From: Sergeia podlipaevii
Taxonomy: Eukaryota; Euglenozoa; Kinetoplastea; Trypanosomatida; Trypanosomatidae
DNA: 36,551 nt
Assembly: GCA_030849805.1 (NCBI GenBank)
Contig: JASANZ010002028.1
Span: forward strand, 1-36,551
Reading direction: 5' to 3'
The notes under the pieces are model-generated. The model searched no databases. It was not told the DNA's origin and saw only the letters and a program-made list of their open reading frames with translations. Positions 1-9,800 of the stretch are shown in pieces. Position 1 is the stretch's first letter, and every line of letters begins with the position of its first letter. A program made the translations under genes and the position numbers.

Positions 1-165
1 GTGTACTACAACAGAAGGAGGATGTGGAAAAGAGCGAAGAAATTGAGCTGGGGTGTGCATCAGCTTAACGAGGCAACAATGAGCGGACACGGGAAAGAGC
101 GGTTGGTGTTTTAAGAAGTACTTATGTACGATACAGGATGGAAGTGTGAACAGTATTTGCTAAAA

Positions 166-3100
166 TCAACGCTGTGTGGGAGTGTGCATTTCTGCCGAAC
201 TACTAGGGGGTGTAGTGGTGATGTTTCTTTGCGTCAGCACTTCGAAAGTTGCTGTTGTTGGCGCAGAGGAGGGTCGCCTCGCTCCGTTGTGTAGTAGTGT
301 GGAGATACATCTCTTCGCTCTCTCAAGCTGGGCACGACGTTTTGAAATTGGAAACACTCGCCGTTGGGCACGTACTTGGGCGATAACTCGATTCACATTT
401 CCCCCAGCAGCGGCGGCATTATCGATCGACTCATCCCACAAGAACACTTCGGGAACATTGTCCGCAACAAGCTTTCCTTCCCTGAGCGCTCGGGAAATGG
501 CACACGCTTCGCGGATCCCATCCCAACTGGAGACACTGCTTGTGGCACTGTACCTTCCGTCAGGGAGTGGTGCGGCAGCCACCGCACTGTACTCTATTGG
601 CGCACTTGCCTTCAAGTTTTCTGAAGGCAAGACAGTGGAGGGTGACTGAGTAGTTACAATCTTTTTCAGCAAGGAGCTCCCTAGCCCACCTGGTGCAGAT
701 GCTTTGTTCTCATCCTCAGTGAACGACGGGTGCCGTAAAATGGGCATACACGAAGCTGTGAGGACAAAAATAACTCGCGTGCCTCGCTTAGTAGGCGGAA
801 GAAGAGGCAAAAACATCGTTCTCACAACCTTCTCAAGACTTGAACTGGTGAAGTCGATCTTAGCAGTACCACTGCGTTCATTGCCAAAATGCAATTTTGT
901 TTGCATTGATTGGACAGTAGCTGCGTTAACCACAACTATTGTAGAGCGCGTGGTAGCGACACATGCACGCACCAGCTCAACAACGTCATTTGCAGTGTAC
1001 GTAACAATCGTGCACTCCATATAGTGACTCATTGTTCGATCCACCACAGACTGATACTCCTTGTCAACTAGAAGAACATTTCCGTACTTGTAGAGCACTT
1101 TGATCATGTCAGCCAGCTCGCTATGTACGCCCGATGGAGCAGTGGCAGAGCGACAGATGCGGTTCAACGTTACGTCCACAGCTTTGTAGGCACAAATACC
1201 AAAGGATGACGCGCAGATCGCATGAAGGTGTAACGAGGTGCAAAGACACGGAGGCAAAAGGCCAATGTTTTGGTCCCTTCCGGTTTCGATGCTTGTTACC
1301 TGAATGAGAAGAGACCACAGAACGCGGCGTTGTGGGGTAGCAGCCATGGCCACCCAGTCACCAAACAAGCGCTGCAGCGACGCTTGTGTTCCAGCTTGAA
1401 GACTACCTGCTTCAACGCCGCACAGACGCGCGATGAGCTCATCAAAGCCTTTGGATCGACCACATTCCACTGAAGAGGCCAGTGCGCATACAAGCAAAAG
1501 GAGTAGCCCACCAGTTTCCACCGTCAACTCACCTTCTACGTCTAAAACAAGATGGTGATGGATGGACTGCATAGTCCCAAAGTATTCGGCCAAAGGAGAC
1601 AGCAGAGTATCAAGTGACTCTGATGGCTGCGACCAAACACGTACCAAATCACTCTTTGAGTGTAGTGATGATGGGAATGGGCAAGTGGGGGAAGCTCCCT
1701 GTACATCTGGGGCATTCTCAGGAGCACTTGCAACGAGCGTTGTAGCCGCCGCCAGAGAGTACAGAAGGAGCCGTCCCTGTTCGGCTTTGCCAACTTGTGC
1801 CAGAAGCCGCAACACAACCCGTGCCGTTGCAACTGAGTAGAGACCAGTCTCACGTTGCTGTGGTGGTAGAGGCAAAAGGAGTGGCGCGGCTCGCGCCTCC
1901 ACTATCACCGGGACAATCTTCACAAATGTACGCATTGTGAATTCCACACACGTGGCAAGAATGCGGTCCTGCCCGGCAGAGCGGTGTCCTAGTGGTGCAG
2001 ACTTCAAAAGCACTGCCAGTACCTTCAAAGCACTTTCTTGCCGATGCACAATAATGTCGAGGTGACTCCCCATAGCAAGCGATTCGCACCCCGTTAGCGG
2101 ATTCTGCTCTGAGAAACTGTCCTGCTGATCCGCTGAGAGATACGTGAGAAGTTCCACCGCCATCGCGGCGGCGCCGGCCCATGTTGCACCGCCCTGCAAG
2201 GATTCAAAAAGTGCAAGAGCTTCAGTGAGAGGCGATGTCTCAACCGCTGTCGTTGCATGCCGGGAGTACAGGACAGCGTGGATACAGCTCTTGAGCAGTC
2301 GAATTACTGCTCGTTCAAAGAGTTCATCATCTCTATTGCCAGCAGCGCTGCGCTCTGATTGGGTTTGGCGGCGGTACGTGGAGGTGAATCGCCAAAATAG
2401 TTGTGACAGGTGAAACTGCTTGGCAGGCGAGGAACTTCCCTGATCACGTAATGGCATTGTGGGTTGCCGCTTTGCTCGTTTAGCTGTTCTGTGATCTGAG
2501 AGAGTCGCCGATCCCAGCGCGCCGTGAACGCGGTAGAGTAAAAACATGAGACGCGTCACAGTTTCTGCATCGCCAATCCTTGCCGCAGCCTCCGCGCAAC
2601 GCACTACGACATACTCGCTGAAGATTCCGTCTGCCTCACCATTACGTCGCGCGCTACCCCCTACTAGCGAGTGCTGTGAGAAAGCGGCAAGCTCGAGAAG
2701 TCCAAGCGCCTGCTGTGTCGCGGCAGTGCGCGACATCACTAGGTTGCAGCTATCATGATTGGGGTGCTCTTTCCTCACTTCCCCTAAAGAAAGCAAAGAG
2801 GATGCGACCGCTGCCATACCCACAGAGGATAGCAGAAGTGCCTCTTCCTTCACGATGAACTGAAAGGAATCGGCGGACTCGCCATTCTTCCTGCGTTGCA
2901 GTCGCTCTGCCAAGGCTTGTACCAGTGGCAGGCTTGCCCCTTCAATACGCACGCTTTTCGCATCCCATGCACCGATCTCCTCATCTCGTTGCAGGTGGCG
3001 CACTCCCAGGATCTCCTGAAGCCACGCCAACGCCGCCACACCGTTCAGCGCCGTTACCATTGACTCTAACGCCGCTTGCTTGATAATGGCTTCCTCTTGT

Positions 3101-3690
3101 TTTGTTATATCCCATGCCCTCATGACGCCATATTGAGGATGCACAGGTTTGTCTAGTAAATCAAACAACATTGATACAACGCGCTGGGCATTCGATGAAT
3201 GAGCGAGCCCAGCCATCGCCAGGCCACGCACAAGCGCCATAAACGCACTAGGTGGGCTGCTATCACTGCCGGTGCCCTGCTTCGTAAATGGTCTATAGAC
3301 TGCGTAGAGCCTAGAAGATTCCTGGGACAAGCAGCACGCTGCAATATCTGCCAATGTACTGCGAGTCAGTGTGCACTCCTGCATCATCTTCACCCAGCTG
3401 ACAGAGCCTGGACGAGGTGCTACCTCGGTCCTCGCTAGTGCATCACACCGAGCATAACTTTTGCCACAACTGCAGTTTTGGCAATGCCCCTTTTCTCTCA
3501 GAGATTTATCCTCAATGCCACCAGCGCAATCTGATGCAGTGTGTGTCATACGCACACGCCGCCGCCACTGTTGCTCTGTAAATAATCTTTGGCTCGCAAT
3601 GTCTCTCACACACAACACGCGTTGACGCTGATCAATACCAACTATGCCATTGAATTTAGTTAAACCGGCAAACAGCCTAATGCGACGCAT
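166..3690 (-). CDS. Unrecognised large helical protein, possibly organellar
   Basis: An uninterrupted 1174-codon frame starting with ATG. I do not recognise the family. The N terminus (residues 1-50) is rich in Arg and poor in acidic residues, which would suit a mitochondrial presequence. A compact Cys cluster follows at C70, C73, C75 and C82. Residues about 150-860 are Leu/Ala-rich and predominantly helical, as in helical-repeat proteins, but I could not find a repeat register good enough to call PPR. Near residues 890-1010 there are alternating hydrophobic strands and helices (VVELVRAC, STIVVVNAAT, GTRVIFVLTAS) that might be a Rossmann or PIN-like fold; this is weak inference. The tail is Ser/Thr-rich. 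It is the last gene of the minus-strand unit here and is separated from TruD by the mobile-element island. The frame is surely coding; its role is unknown. Confidence 0.8.
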   Translation of the reverse strand: MRRIRLFAGLTKFNGIVGIDQRQRVLCVRDIASQRLFTEQQWRRRVRMTHTASDCAGGIEDKSLREKGHCQNCSCGKSYARCDALARTEVAPRPGSVSWVKMMQECTLTRSTLADIAACCLSQESSRLYAVYRPFTKQGTGSDSSPPSAFMALVRGLAMAGLAHSSNAQRVVSMLFDLLDKPVHPQYGVMRAWDITKQEEAIIKQAALESMVTALNGVAALAWLQEILGVRHLQRDEEIGAWDAKSVRIEGASLPLVQALAERLQRRKNGESADSFQFIVKEEALLLSSVGMAAVASSLLSLGEVRKEHPNHDSCNLVMSRTAATQQALGLLELAAFSQHSLVGGSARRNGEADGIFSEYVVVRCAEAAARIGDAETVTRLMFLLYRVHGALGSATLSDHRTAKRAKRQPTMPLRDQGSSSPAKQFHLSQLFWRFTSTYRRQTQSERSAAGNRDDELFERAVIRLLKSCIHAVLYSRHATTAVETSPLTEALALFESLQGGATWAGAAAMAVELLTYLSADQQDSFSEQNPLTGCESLAMGSHLDIIVHRQESALKVLAVLLKSAPLGHRSAGQDRILATCVEFTMRTFVKIVPVIVEARAAPLLLPLPPQQRETGLYSVATARVVLRLLAQVGKAEQGRLLLYSLAAATTLVASAPENAPDVQGASPTCPFPSSLHSKSDLVRVWSQPSESLDTLLSPLAEYFGTMQSIHHHLVLDVEGELTVETGGLLLLLVCALASSVECGRSKGFDELIARLCGVEAGSLQAGTQASLQRLFGDWVAMAATPQRRVLWSLLIQVTSIETGRDQNIGLLPPCLCTSLHLHAICASSFGICAYKAVDVTLNRICRSATAPSGVHSELADMIKVLYKYGNVLLVDKEYQSVVDRTMSHYMECTIVTYTANDVVELVRACVATTRSTIVVVNAATVQSMQTKLHFGNERSGTAKIDFTSSSLEKVVRTMFLPLLPPTKRGTRVIFVLTASCMPILRHPSFTEDENKASAPGGLGSSLLKKIVTTQSPSTVLPSENLKASAPIEYSAVAAAPLPDGRYSATSSVSSWDGIREACAISRALREGKLVADNVPEVFLWDESIDNAAAAGGNVNRVIAQVRAQRRVFPISKRRAQLERAKRCISTLLHNGARRPSSAPTTATFEVLTQRNITTTPPSSSAEMHTPTQR

Positions 3691-4039
3691 CAGCTGTTTG
3701 TAAAGGCAATCTAGAGGAATTCATCGAAAATGATTAAACTACTGCATACAACAGTAAGGAATAGCAGACAGGAGAGAGAAAAAGTGAAGCGCTATTGATG
3801 TTGGTAGGTAAGGCACTCAGTGCCCTACAATCTAGGGGCATGGCTACTATGTCTTCAACCATATAGTCCATTTTTCTATAACTTTCTGCATGTATTTTTG
3901 AATTCAGTTTTAATACAGATGGTATGACCTTATGAAGTGCAAGGACCCCCCCCCCTCATCCTCTCCACATACTGGGGATGAGATTTCCTCCAAACCGAAC
4001 AATACTCTCTCCCACCACCTCGCCTCTATTCACCTCGCA
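3691..4039. other. Spacer upstream of the 1174-residue gene
   Basis: No coding sequence is seen. On the minus strand, about 3750-3795 holds a pyrimidine-rich run that ends in several AG dinucleotides, a plausible trans-splice signal for the gene starting at 3690. If splicing used the distal AG near 3743, a short upstream ATG frame (about 15 codons) would overlap the main start out of frame. An AG close to the ATG would avoid it. On the plus strand there is an 11-nt C tract at about 3945-3955, then a pyrimidine-rich stretch leading into the inverted gag-like copy. Confidence 0.5.
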
Positions 4040-4041
4040 AG
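4012..4041 (+). promoter_or_regulatory. Plus-strand polypyrimidine tract and AG before the gag-like copy
   Basis: A pyrimidine-rich stretch on the plus strand ends in an AG at 4040-4041, five bases before an ATG. This resembles a trans-splice acceptor, but it points against the direction of every host gene in the window. It could be the element's own signal or chance. The 8-bp sequence ATGAACCC is present twice in tandem (4046-4053 and 4054-4061), so the first ATG opens a three-codon frame that overlaps the gag-like start. Confidence 0.3.
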
Positions 4042-4053
4042 CTCCATGAACCC

Positions 4054-4710
4054 ATGAACCCGTGGATGAAAGACCTGGATAACGCCAAGACATTTTGGGC
4101 GGAAAGGGAAACCACATCTCGCGAAGAATTCCGGCAGCGCTTCGAGTTACTGGCGCGCAACAAGGATCTGTCCTCGACAGCGAACATCGTTTGCACCTAC
4201 CTTCTATACTCGGACACGGAGATCGGTGCGAACTCCCTTCTGCACTTATTCCTGCGGGCCCCCAAAGGAAAGAAGACAGAATTGTTCAATTGGGACGTGA
4301 TCAATGCCCTAAAGCCCTCAGAGAAAGCCTACTTTGGGGAGAATATGAAGAGGATAAGGTGGCCCCTCTTCCCACCAGGTCCTTGTGGCTACTTGAACCA
4401 AAGGCTGGTGGACCAGCTCCAGGAGGAGGATAACTCCATCCTTGATGGCGCAGGTGAAGCTGCCCGCGCATCAAAGCTTTTTGCGAAGCCCACTGAACCT
4501 TTTGAAGGAGGGGGGTACGCCGAGGCGACTTACAATGCTCAGGGTGAGCAGATGTACGCCTTAGACATGGACAACACGGACGCACGCCTTGCAGAGCTGC
4601 AGAAGCAGCTGGAGAATCTCCGCAAGGATGTCAACCGGAACCCCAAGCAGAACACTTCACACAGGGGCTCAGCACCTCGAGGACGTGGCCAGGGCCGAGG
4701 CTATAAGTAG
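4054..4710 (+). pseudogene. Gag-like mobile-element ORF, truncated inverted copy
   Basis: A 218-codon frame on the plus strand, the only convincing plus-strand coding sequence here. It matches the minus-strand ORF at 5655-6632 over nearly its whole length (shared blocks include WMKDLDNAKTFWAERETTSR and FPPGPCGYLNQRLVDQLQEE), with scattered substitutions. It lacks the roughly 69 N-terminal codons of that copy. Its C terminus is RG-rich (RGSAPRGRGQGRG), as in nucleic-acid-binding gag or ORF1 proteins, and stops early where similarity breaks at about 4700. A helical segment (residues about 175-200) precedes the RG tail. The last bases overlap the antisense protease fragment. Probably a dead fragment; gag-like is inferred only from the basic RG tail and element context. 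Confidence 0.6.
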
Positions 4711-5484
4711 GAAACGGAGCCCGCGGCGTCCGCACTCTTCGTTGTGCTCATTTACCATCCGCACCGCATCTTCAATCCTCGCGTCGAGGTCCGACCCTCC
4801 AATGCAATCGGCGTGTATAGTGGAGGAAGTGTATGGTTTTGCATCGAGTATGTCCTCGACTGTCCTCCAGAATTCCTCCTTTGGGATCTGAGCCTCAGCG
4901 ACCTCCGCCAAGAACAGACGGAAACGCTCTCCGGTCGTCGCACTGTCCTTCACCGTCTTCTCGCAGAAGATAGCGCAGAATGCCGCCATCATGTAGATGC
5001 CGCAGTCGTTGCTGCCTCTTCTCTGTTGACTGCAGTATTCAATCGACAGTGTCACGCCGTGCAGGCCCCATGACAGTACTCTTCGCAAGTCTTTGTGCAC
5101 TGCTTCCGAAGGGGCAGAGTCGTATATCTGTAAGAGCAAGTCCCCATTCTCGTCGCATTGTAGCACTCCCGCTATCCAGTGCTTCCGTAAGAATATGGGG
5201 AAAAATAGCCGGCCCCTAACGCGTAGTCTGCGCTTGATGGACCTTGCCAGATTGTGGGTCAATCTCGGGAGCGTGTCGCATCGTAAGACGGCTCCAGGTG
5301 AAAAATAATAAGAGAATATTGAGTCTAACTCGATGTTCGAGGTTTTCCCTGCGGCAAAGCTGCCGCCTTCGAAGGCCTGCCGTGTATCCACCAATGGGCA
5401 GCTGGTGGGCAACAGGCAATCAGTTTCTCGTTTTCTTTCCGCAGGGAGAATCAGTTTTTTGGTGCTTCTCCCGTAGCAAACCGG
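4669..5484 (-). pseudogene. Ulp1/C48-like cysteine protease fragment
   Basis: The open frame runs between stops from about 5484 to 4669 and encodes a recognisable Ulp1/SENP-type (peptidase C48) core. Counting from codon 5412, the expected catalytic residues are present: H78 in KHWIAGVL, D98 in YDSAPS, Q129 or Q130, and C137 in SNDCGIYMM. Such domains cleave SUMO-like tags in host proteins and also occur inside many transposable-element polyproteins. There is no ATG before the catalytic Cys; the first Met codons fall just after it. The N-terminal part is translated from the 203-bp repeat, and the last residues come from antisense gag sequence. This is therefore an internal piece of a longer ORF captured in the island, probably not translated alone. 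Confidence 0.65.
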
Positions 5485-5554
5485 TCAGTCGGCGTGTCCG
5501 GCTCGCCCCCTTGTTGGACCCAGCGTCCTTGATCCCCTTGGTTGAAAAAGGGAT
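5352..5554. repeat. 203-bp direct repeat, copy 1
   Basis: This 203-bp unit is repeated at 5556-5758 with no indel and about 8 mismatches (roughly 96% identity by eye). The two copies are separated only by the single N at 5555. On the minus strand it corresponds to the 3' end of the gag-like ORF and the sequence beyond it. Either a true tandem copy or a scaffolding join between related copies. Confidence 0.85.
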
Positions 5555-5555
5555 N

Positions 5556-5758
5556 CGGCAAAGCTGCCGTCTTCGAAGGCCTGCCGTGTATCCACCAATG
5601 GGCAGCTGGTGGGCAACAGGCAATCAGTTTCATGTTTTCTTCCCGCAGGGAGAATCAGTTTTTTGGTGATTCTCTCTTAGCAAACCGGTCAGTCGGCGTG
5701 TCCGGCTCGCCCCCTTGTTGGACCCAGCGTCCTTGATCCCTTTGGTTGAAAAAGGGAT
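5556..5758. repeat. 203-bp direct repeat, copy 2
   Basis: Second copy of the 203-bp unit, joined on its right side to the rest of the gag-like ORF. The stop codon of that ORF (5655) falls inside this copy. Because mismatches to copy 1 are real substitutions, this is not a simple identical overlap. Confidence 0.85.
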
Positions 5759-6632
5759 TTCCTCTCCTGTTGTGCGTGCCTCGGCCCTGGCCACGCCCTC
5801 GAGATGCTGAGCCCCTGTGCGAGTTGTTCCGATTGAGGCTCCGGTTGACATCCTTGCGGAGATGTTCAAGCTGCTTCTGCAGCTCGGCAAGATGCGCGTC
5901 CGTGTTGTCCATGTGGACGGCGTATATCTGCTCAACCTGAGCATTGCAAACCGCCTCGGCGTACCCCCCTCCTTCGAATAGTTCGGTAGGCTTCGCAAAA
6001 AGCTTTGATGCGCGGGAGGCTTCACCTCCGCCCTCAAGGATGGAGTTATCCTCCTCCTGGAGCTGGTCCACCAGCCTTTGGTTCAGGTAGCCACAAGGAC
6101 CTGGTGGGAAGAGGGGCCACTTTATCCTCTTCATATTCTCCCCAAAGTAGGCTTTCTCTGAGGGCTTTAAGGCATCGATCACGTCCCAATTGAAGAGTTC
6201 TGTCTTCTTTCCTTTGGGGGCCCACAGGAATAAATGCAGGAGGGATTTCACGCCAATTTCCGTGTCCGTATATAGGAGGTAGGTGCATATGATGTTCGTC
6301 ACCGGAGACAGATTTTTGTTGCGCGCCAGTAATTCGAAGCGCTGCCGGAATTCGTCGCGAGATGTGGTTTCCCTTTCCGCCCAAAATGTCTTGGCGTTAT
6401 CCAGATCCTTCATCCACGGTTTCATGGAGTGCTCCTGCTGTTTCGCGGGGTATTCCTCCGATGTGGTGCCAAGAGTTGAATCCTTGGCTCTTAGTCCGTT
6501 GTCGATGAGGGCGCGGACCTGCGACTCTACCTCATCTGGGGAAAGAATATGTCTTTCGCCGAGTTCGTATATTGCCGCCAACTTTTCCTTCATTGTAGAT
6601 GCACTATTATTACGCATAAAGCTAAACGTCAT
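5655..6632 (-). CDS. Gag-like mobile-element ORF, longer copy
   Basis: A 325-codon frame with an ATG at 6632. It extends the plus-strand copy by about 69 residues at the N terminus, including helical sequence (KEKLAAIYELGERHILSPDE). The central region is helical and rich in aromatics and Lys/Glu. Residues about 240-265 can form a short coiled coil (HLAELQKQLEHLRKDVNR), followed by an RG-rich basic tail (RGSASRGRGQGRG) that probably binds nucleic acid. The final residues are encoded by the 203-bp repeat, so the natural C terminus is uncertain. It shares the strand of the host genes and could ride on their transcription. No protein family was recognised; the gag-like call rests on ORF position and the basic tail. 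Confidence 0.6.
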   Translation of the reverse strand: MTFSFMRNNSASTMKEKLAAIYELGERHILSPDEVESQVRALIDNGLRAKDSTLGTTSEEYPAKQQEHSMKPWMKDLDNAKTFWAERETTSRDEFRQRFELLARNKNLSPVTNIICTYLLYTDTEIGVKSLLHLFLWAPKGKKTELFNWDVIDALKPSEKAYFGENMKRIKWPLFPPGPCGYLNQRLVDQLQEEDNSILEGGGEASRASKLFAKPTELFEGGGYAEAVCNAQVEQIYAVHMDNTDAHLAELQKQLEHLRKDVNRSLNRNNSHRGSASRGRGQGRGTHNRRGNPFFNQRDQGRWVQQGGEPDTPTDRFAKRESPKN

Positions 6633-6827
6633 GCAAAACAGACAAAAAAAGAAAAGAAAATCTCAGTCGTCCAGTGCGAGTAACGGGCACCAGTATCAAA
6701 CGATGCTGAATAACATCATCCTATTCAAAAATTCATTTAAACTGTTGCTGTCGTTGTTTTTTACGCATATGTATGTGAAGATACACCTAATACTTTTTCA
6801 CACTCACTCACACCCTTTCATTTGACC

Positions 6828-9800
6828 TCACCATGTTACGTTCCACGAGTCCTTATTGAGTGTCTTAAAGGCGGGTAGCGAGTGATTTCTGTTCTGCACC
6901 TGTGCTCCTCGCTTCACTCTGGACACCGTACGCGGAGCCCCTGCATATCGCTGTCGACGGCGCAGCACTTTGAAGAATATCTTCTTCCCCTTGGCATTTG
7001 GCGGCATAGGCACCGTGTGAGTGGCATAGGTGGCAACTTCGTCCTCATGCATCTGATCTGCAAGTGGCTTTTCAAAAAGTCGGTACTTGAGAGTCTCCGC
7101 ATCCTGCACACGACGTTCCATGTTACTAAGCAAGTTGCGGTTTCCCCACTCAAGAGCCTTCTTAAAGGGGTCTTCAGAATCTGGAAGAAAAAGAGGGCCC
7201 GTATGATCCCACACTTTTACCTCCGACTCTGCAGCCACTGGAACCGTCTCCACGTCGTTGACAAAGCCACGTCCATCCTCGAACCCTTCGTAAATATCCT
7301 GCATGGAGGTAACGTAACCAGGGTCGCGTGCACCAAGCTTGTCCCATAGCGCCTCTGGAGCAGGCAGCACCACGATATCCTCCGATCCTGCGCAGCACAC
7401 CAGCTTCATCAGCTCCGTCACGGCCACATTAGCATAGCACCCACGCTCCAGCGCGAATTCCAGTACCAACGCCCCATCCTCCTTGAGGTACTTATGTGCA
7501 AGATCGATGGGGTATCGAATGATAGGACGCGGAGGTTCATAAAAGTCACTGAGACCGGTACGACCATGTCGTGTGAACCAATCGAGACGATACTTGTCAC
7601 ATATTTGATGATAGTACTCGCCAATGGCGTTCTCTGGCAAAACGATGTTATCAAAGGAGAAGCCAGGATGAACTACGTCGCGAATGGTGTAGGTGTCCGC
7701 GTTGTCTTCACTAACGATATCGCCATGTATGTGCATAGCGTCCTTGCGGTCCCACACTGACGCCGCGAGCTGGCGCACAGAGGCAGGGATGACGTGATCG
7801 CCCATGAGCACCTTCTGGCTACCAAAGTGATGTAAGCGCAGTGTGAGTGCTTGATTCCAGAGATAGCTGGAGAGTCTCTGCGCACTAAGCCGGCGACTCT
7901 GTGTATCCAAGTCAAAGTAAGCCTCCCGCAGTTGCCAGAGAACAAGCTCTTGGCGCTGATTGAGAGTGCCACCATCGTTGTTGACAAGAGGCTCTGCTAA
8001 AAGTGGGCAAGATAAAAAGGGGGCCTCGTCAAGGTCATAGGGCTCCACGGCGATCTGACGGAGGCGGCGCACGACGTTTCGGCGGTACTCATCCTGCACG
8101 GCGTGTGGGTATTTTGTCGAGCGCTGTAGCAGCTCTCGTAGTGAGCGGTCCTTGTCCGTATAGTTGAGGAATCGAAAAGCAAACGCGAGCCAATTGTGTT
8201 GCAGCAGCGCAAACGCTGCATCCTGTGTGCCGGCAAACCAAGAAAAGCGCTGGCAGCCATAGTAGTTGGGAAACCCATTTCTCTTAAATGCATCCACGGC
8301 AGACTCAATCACCTCCCGCGGCGCTGACACATCACGGAGCACTATTTTGAACCGGTTGCCAAAAAGATCGCCCGGACACAACGGCGTGGCTTCATATGAG
8401 AAATCCGAAAGTGTCATGCGCCACTTTCGCTTTCGGAAAATTGCGTTAGCCTCCAGTACAGAGCTAGGCGACACGCCCTCAATTCTCACTCGCTGAGCGG
8501 TGTCACCAATGAAGTCCTTAATGCCAGAAAAGGAGATGGCCCGCGGGTGTATACGCAGCGTCTGGGCAATGTTCGCGAGTGCGGCGCTGTGTGAAATATG
8601 CTGCTTATGCAGCGTGCACTGAAGATAATGTGGCCCTGCGAGGGAAGACACGGAGGCCAGTGGATCTTGTGGCTGCATAAGGGATGCTTCTTTGATGCCA
8701 AGGCGCTGCAGCGACGCTTGTCTATCCTCTAAAGATCGACCACTGTCCGCCGGTGCAGACGGGCGGCGTCTGCCTCCCCCACCAGAAGGTGGACAAATAG
8801 CATCCGTGACCGATGACTTAGTCGTCGCAGTCTTTCCCCTTGTATCCTTGCTGCTCTGTGTAGGCTCCTCAAGGAGCTGGGCAACGTATGACTTGGCATC
8901 CACTTGAAAAAACTCTTGGTCTGGCTTCATGCTATCCGTCGCTACCGCCTTCTCGGCCAACAGAAGGTCCTCCCCACTATCGTTCAGCCCGCCATCCACC
9001 TGCACCTCTTCACACAATGCACCATGCAAGAGATGAAAAGGTAACGATGGGACATCAAAGCTTAGATCCCGCGACAAGGGTCGCCCCCCACACGGTACCG
9101 ATACGTCAGTCACCATCTCCGTCACACAGAAGTCGCGCCAGTGCTGGCGAAATAGCCCAGTGAAGCCTGGTACAGAAGGTGAGGCCTGGGCCCCCATCCC
9201 GAAGCGTCCCAACACCTCAGACTCCTCAGAAAACAGGTGCGGTGGATGTGCAAAAACCTTTTGCTGGTGAGCCTCCTCATCCTGAGCCTCCTGCTGTGTA
9301 TCTGCATGCAGAGCCTGCTCTCGCGCGTGTCTCCACTTCTCTGCCAGAGCTTCCACCACGTGTAGCGGTGTATGTGGGTGTATCAGGGACACATCCTCGC
9401 ATGATGGCACGCTGTTGCGTGGTGTATAAAATTTGAGCAGGCGTGCATTTTTGTTGACAAAAAGAAGAGAAGAAGCAGCTGAAGGAGTTCTGAGAGTGGT
9501 ATCAATGGGAGCACGACGGCTACTGAGAGCCTCTAGGGAGTCTCTTTTATATCCATACCGTGGCCTTGCTGGCTCGCCGCCAGCAGTTTTCTGTCTTTTC
9601 TCTGGTGCGTCCGCCGAAACAGCATTTGATGTCGGCGCTGGGTGGCTGTACTTTCCAAGTAAAAAGGTGAGTACGTCAATTTGTAAAATTTCCTCCTCAG
9701 TTAAGAATGTGCGCCATGGCGTGATGCGAACTACTGCTGACGATGATGCTGATGCTGCCCTCTGAGCTGCGGAACCAGCCTGAGGTAGCCCTTCATAAGT

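Larger units (their letters stand above)
4040..6640. mobile_element. Scrambled retroelement-like island
   Basis: About 2.6 kb between two host genes contains only mobile-element sequence: a plus-strand gag-like copy (4054-4710), a minus-strand Ulp1-like protease fragment (about 4700-5484), two 203-bp direct repeats around an N, and a longer minus-strand gag-like copy (5655-6632). The gag-like copies are highly similar and inverted. The left copy loses similarity at about 4700, where it runs directly into protease sequence, so this is a rearranged or nested remnant rather than one intact element. No reverse transcriptase, recombinase or transposase was seen. A TATE/DIRS-like retroelement of trypanosomatids is a possibility by context, but the family is not established. 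Outer boundaries are approximate and I found no target-site duplication. Confidence 0.7.

Noticed and set aside
166..3690. PPR protein assignment for the first gene
   Set aside because: It is helical and possibly organellar, but I could not find a consistent 35-residue PPR register.
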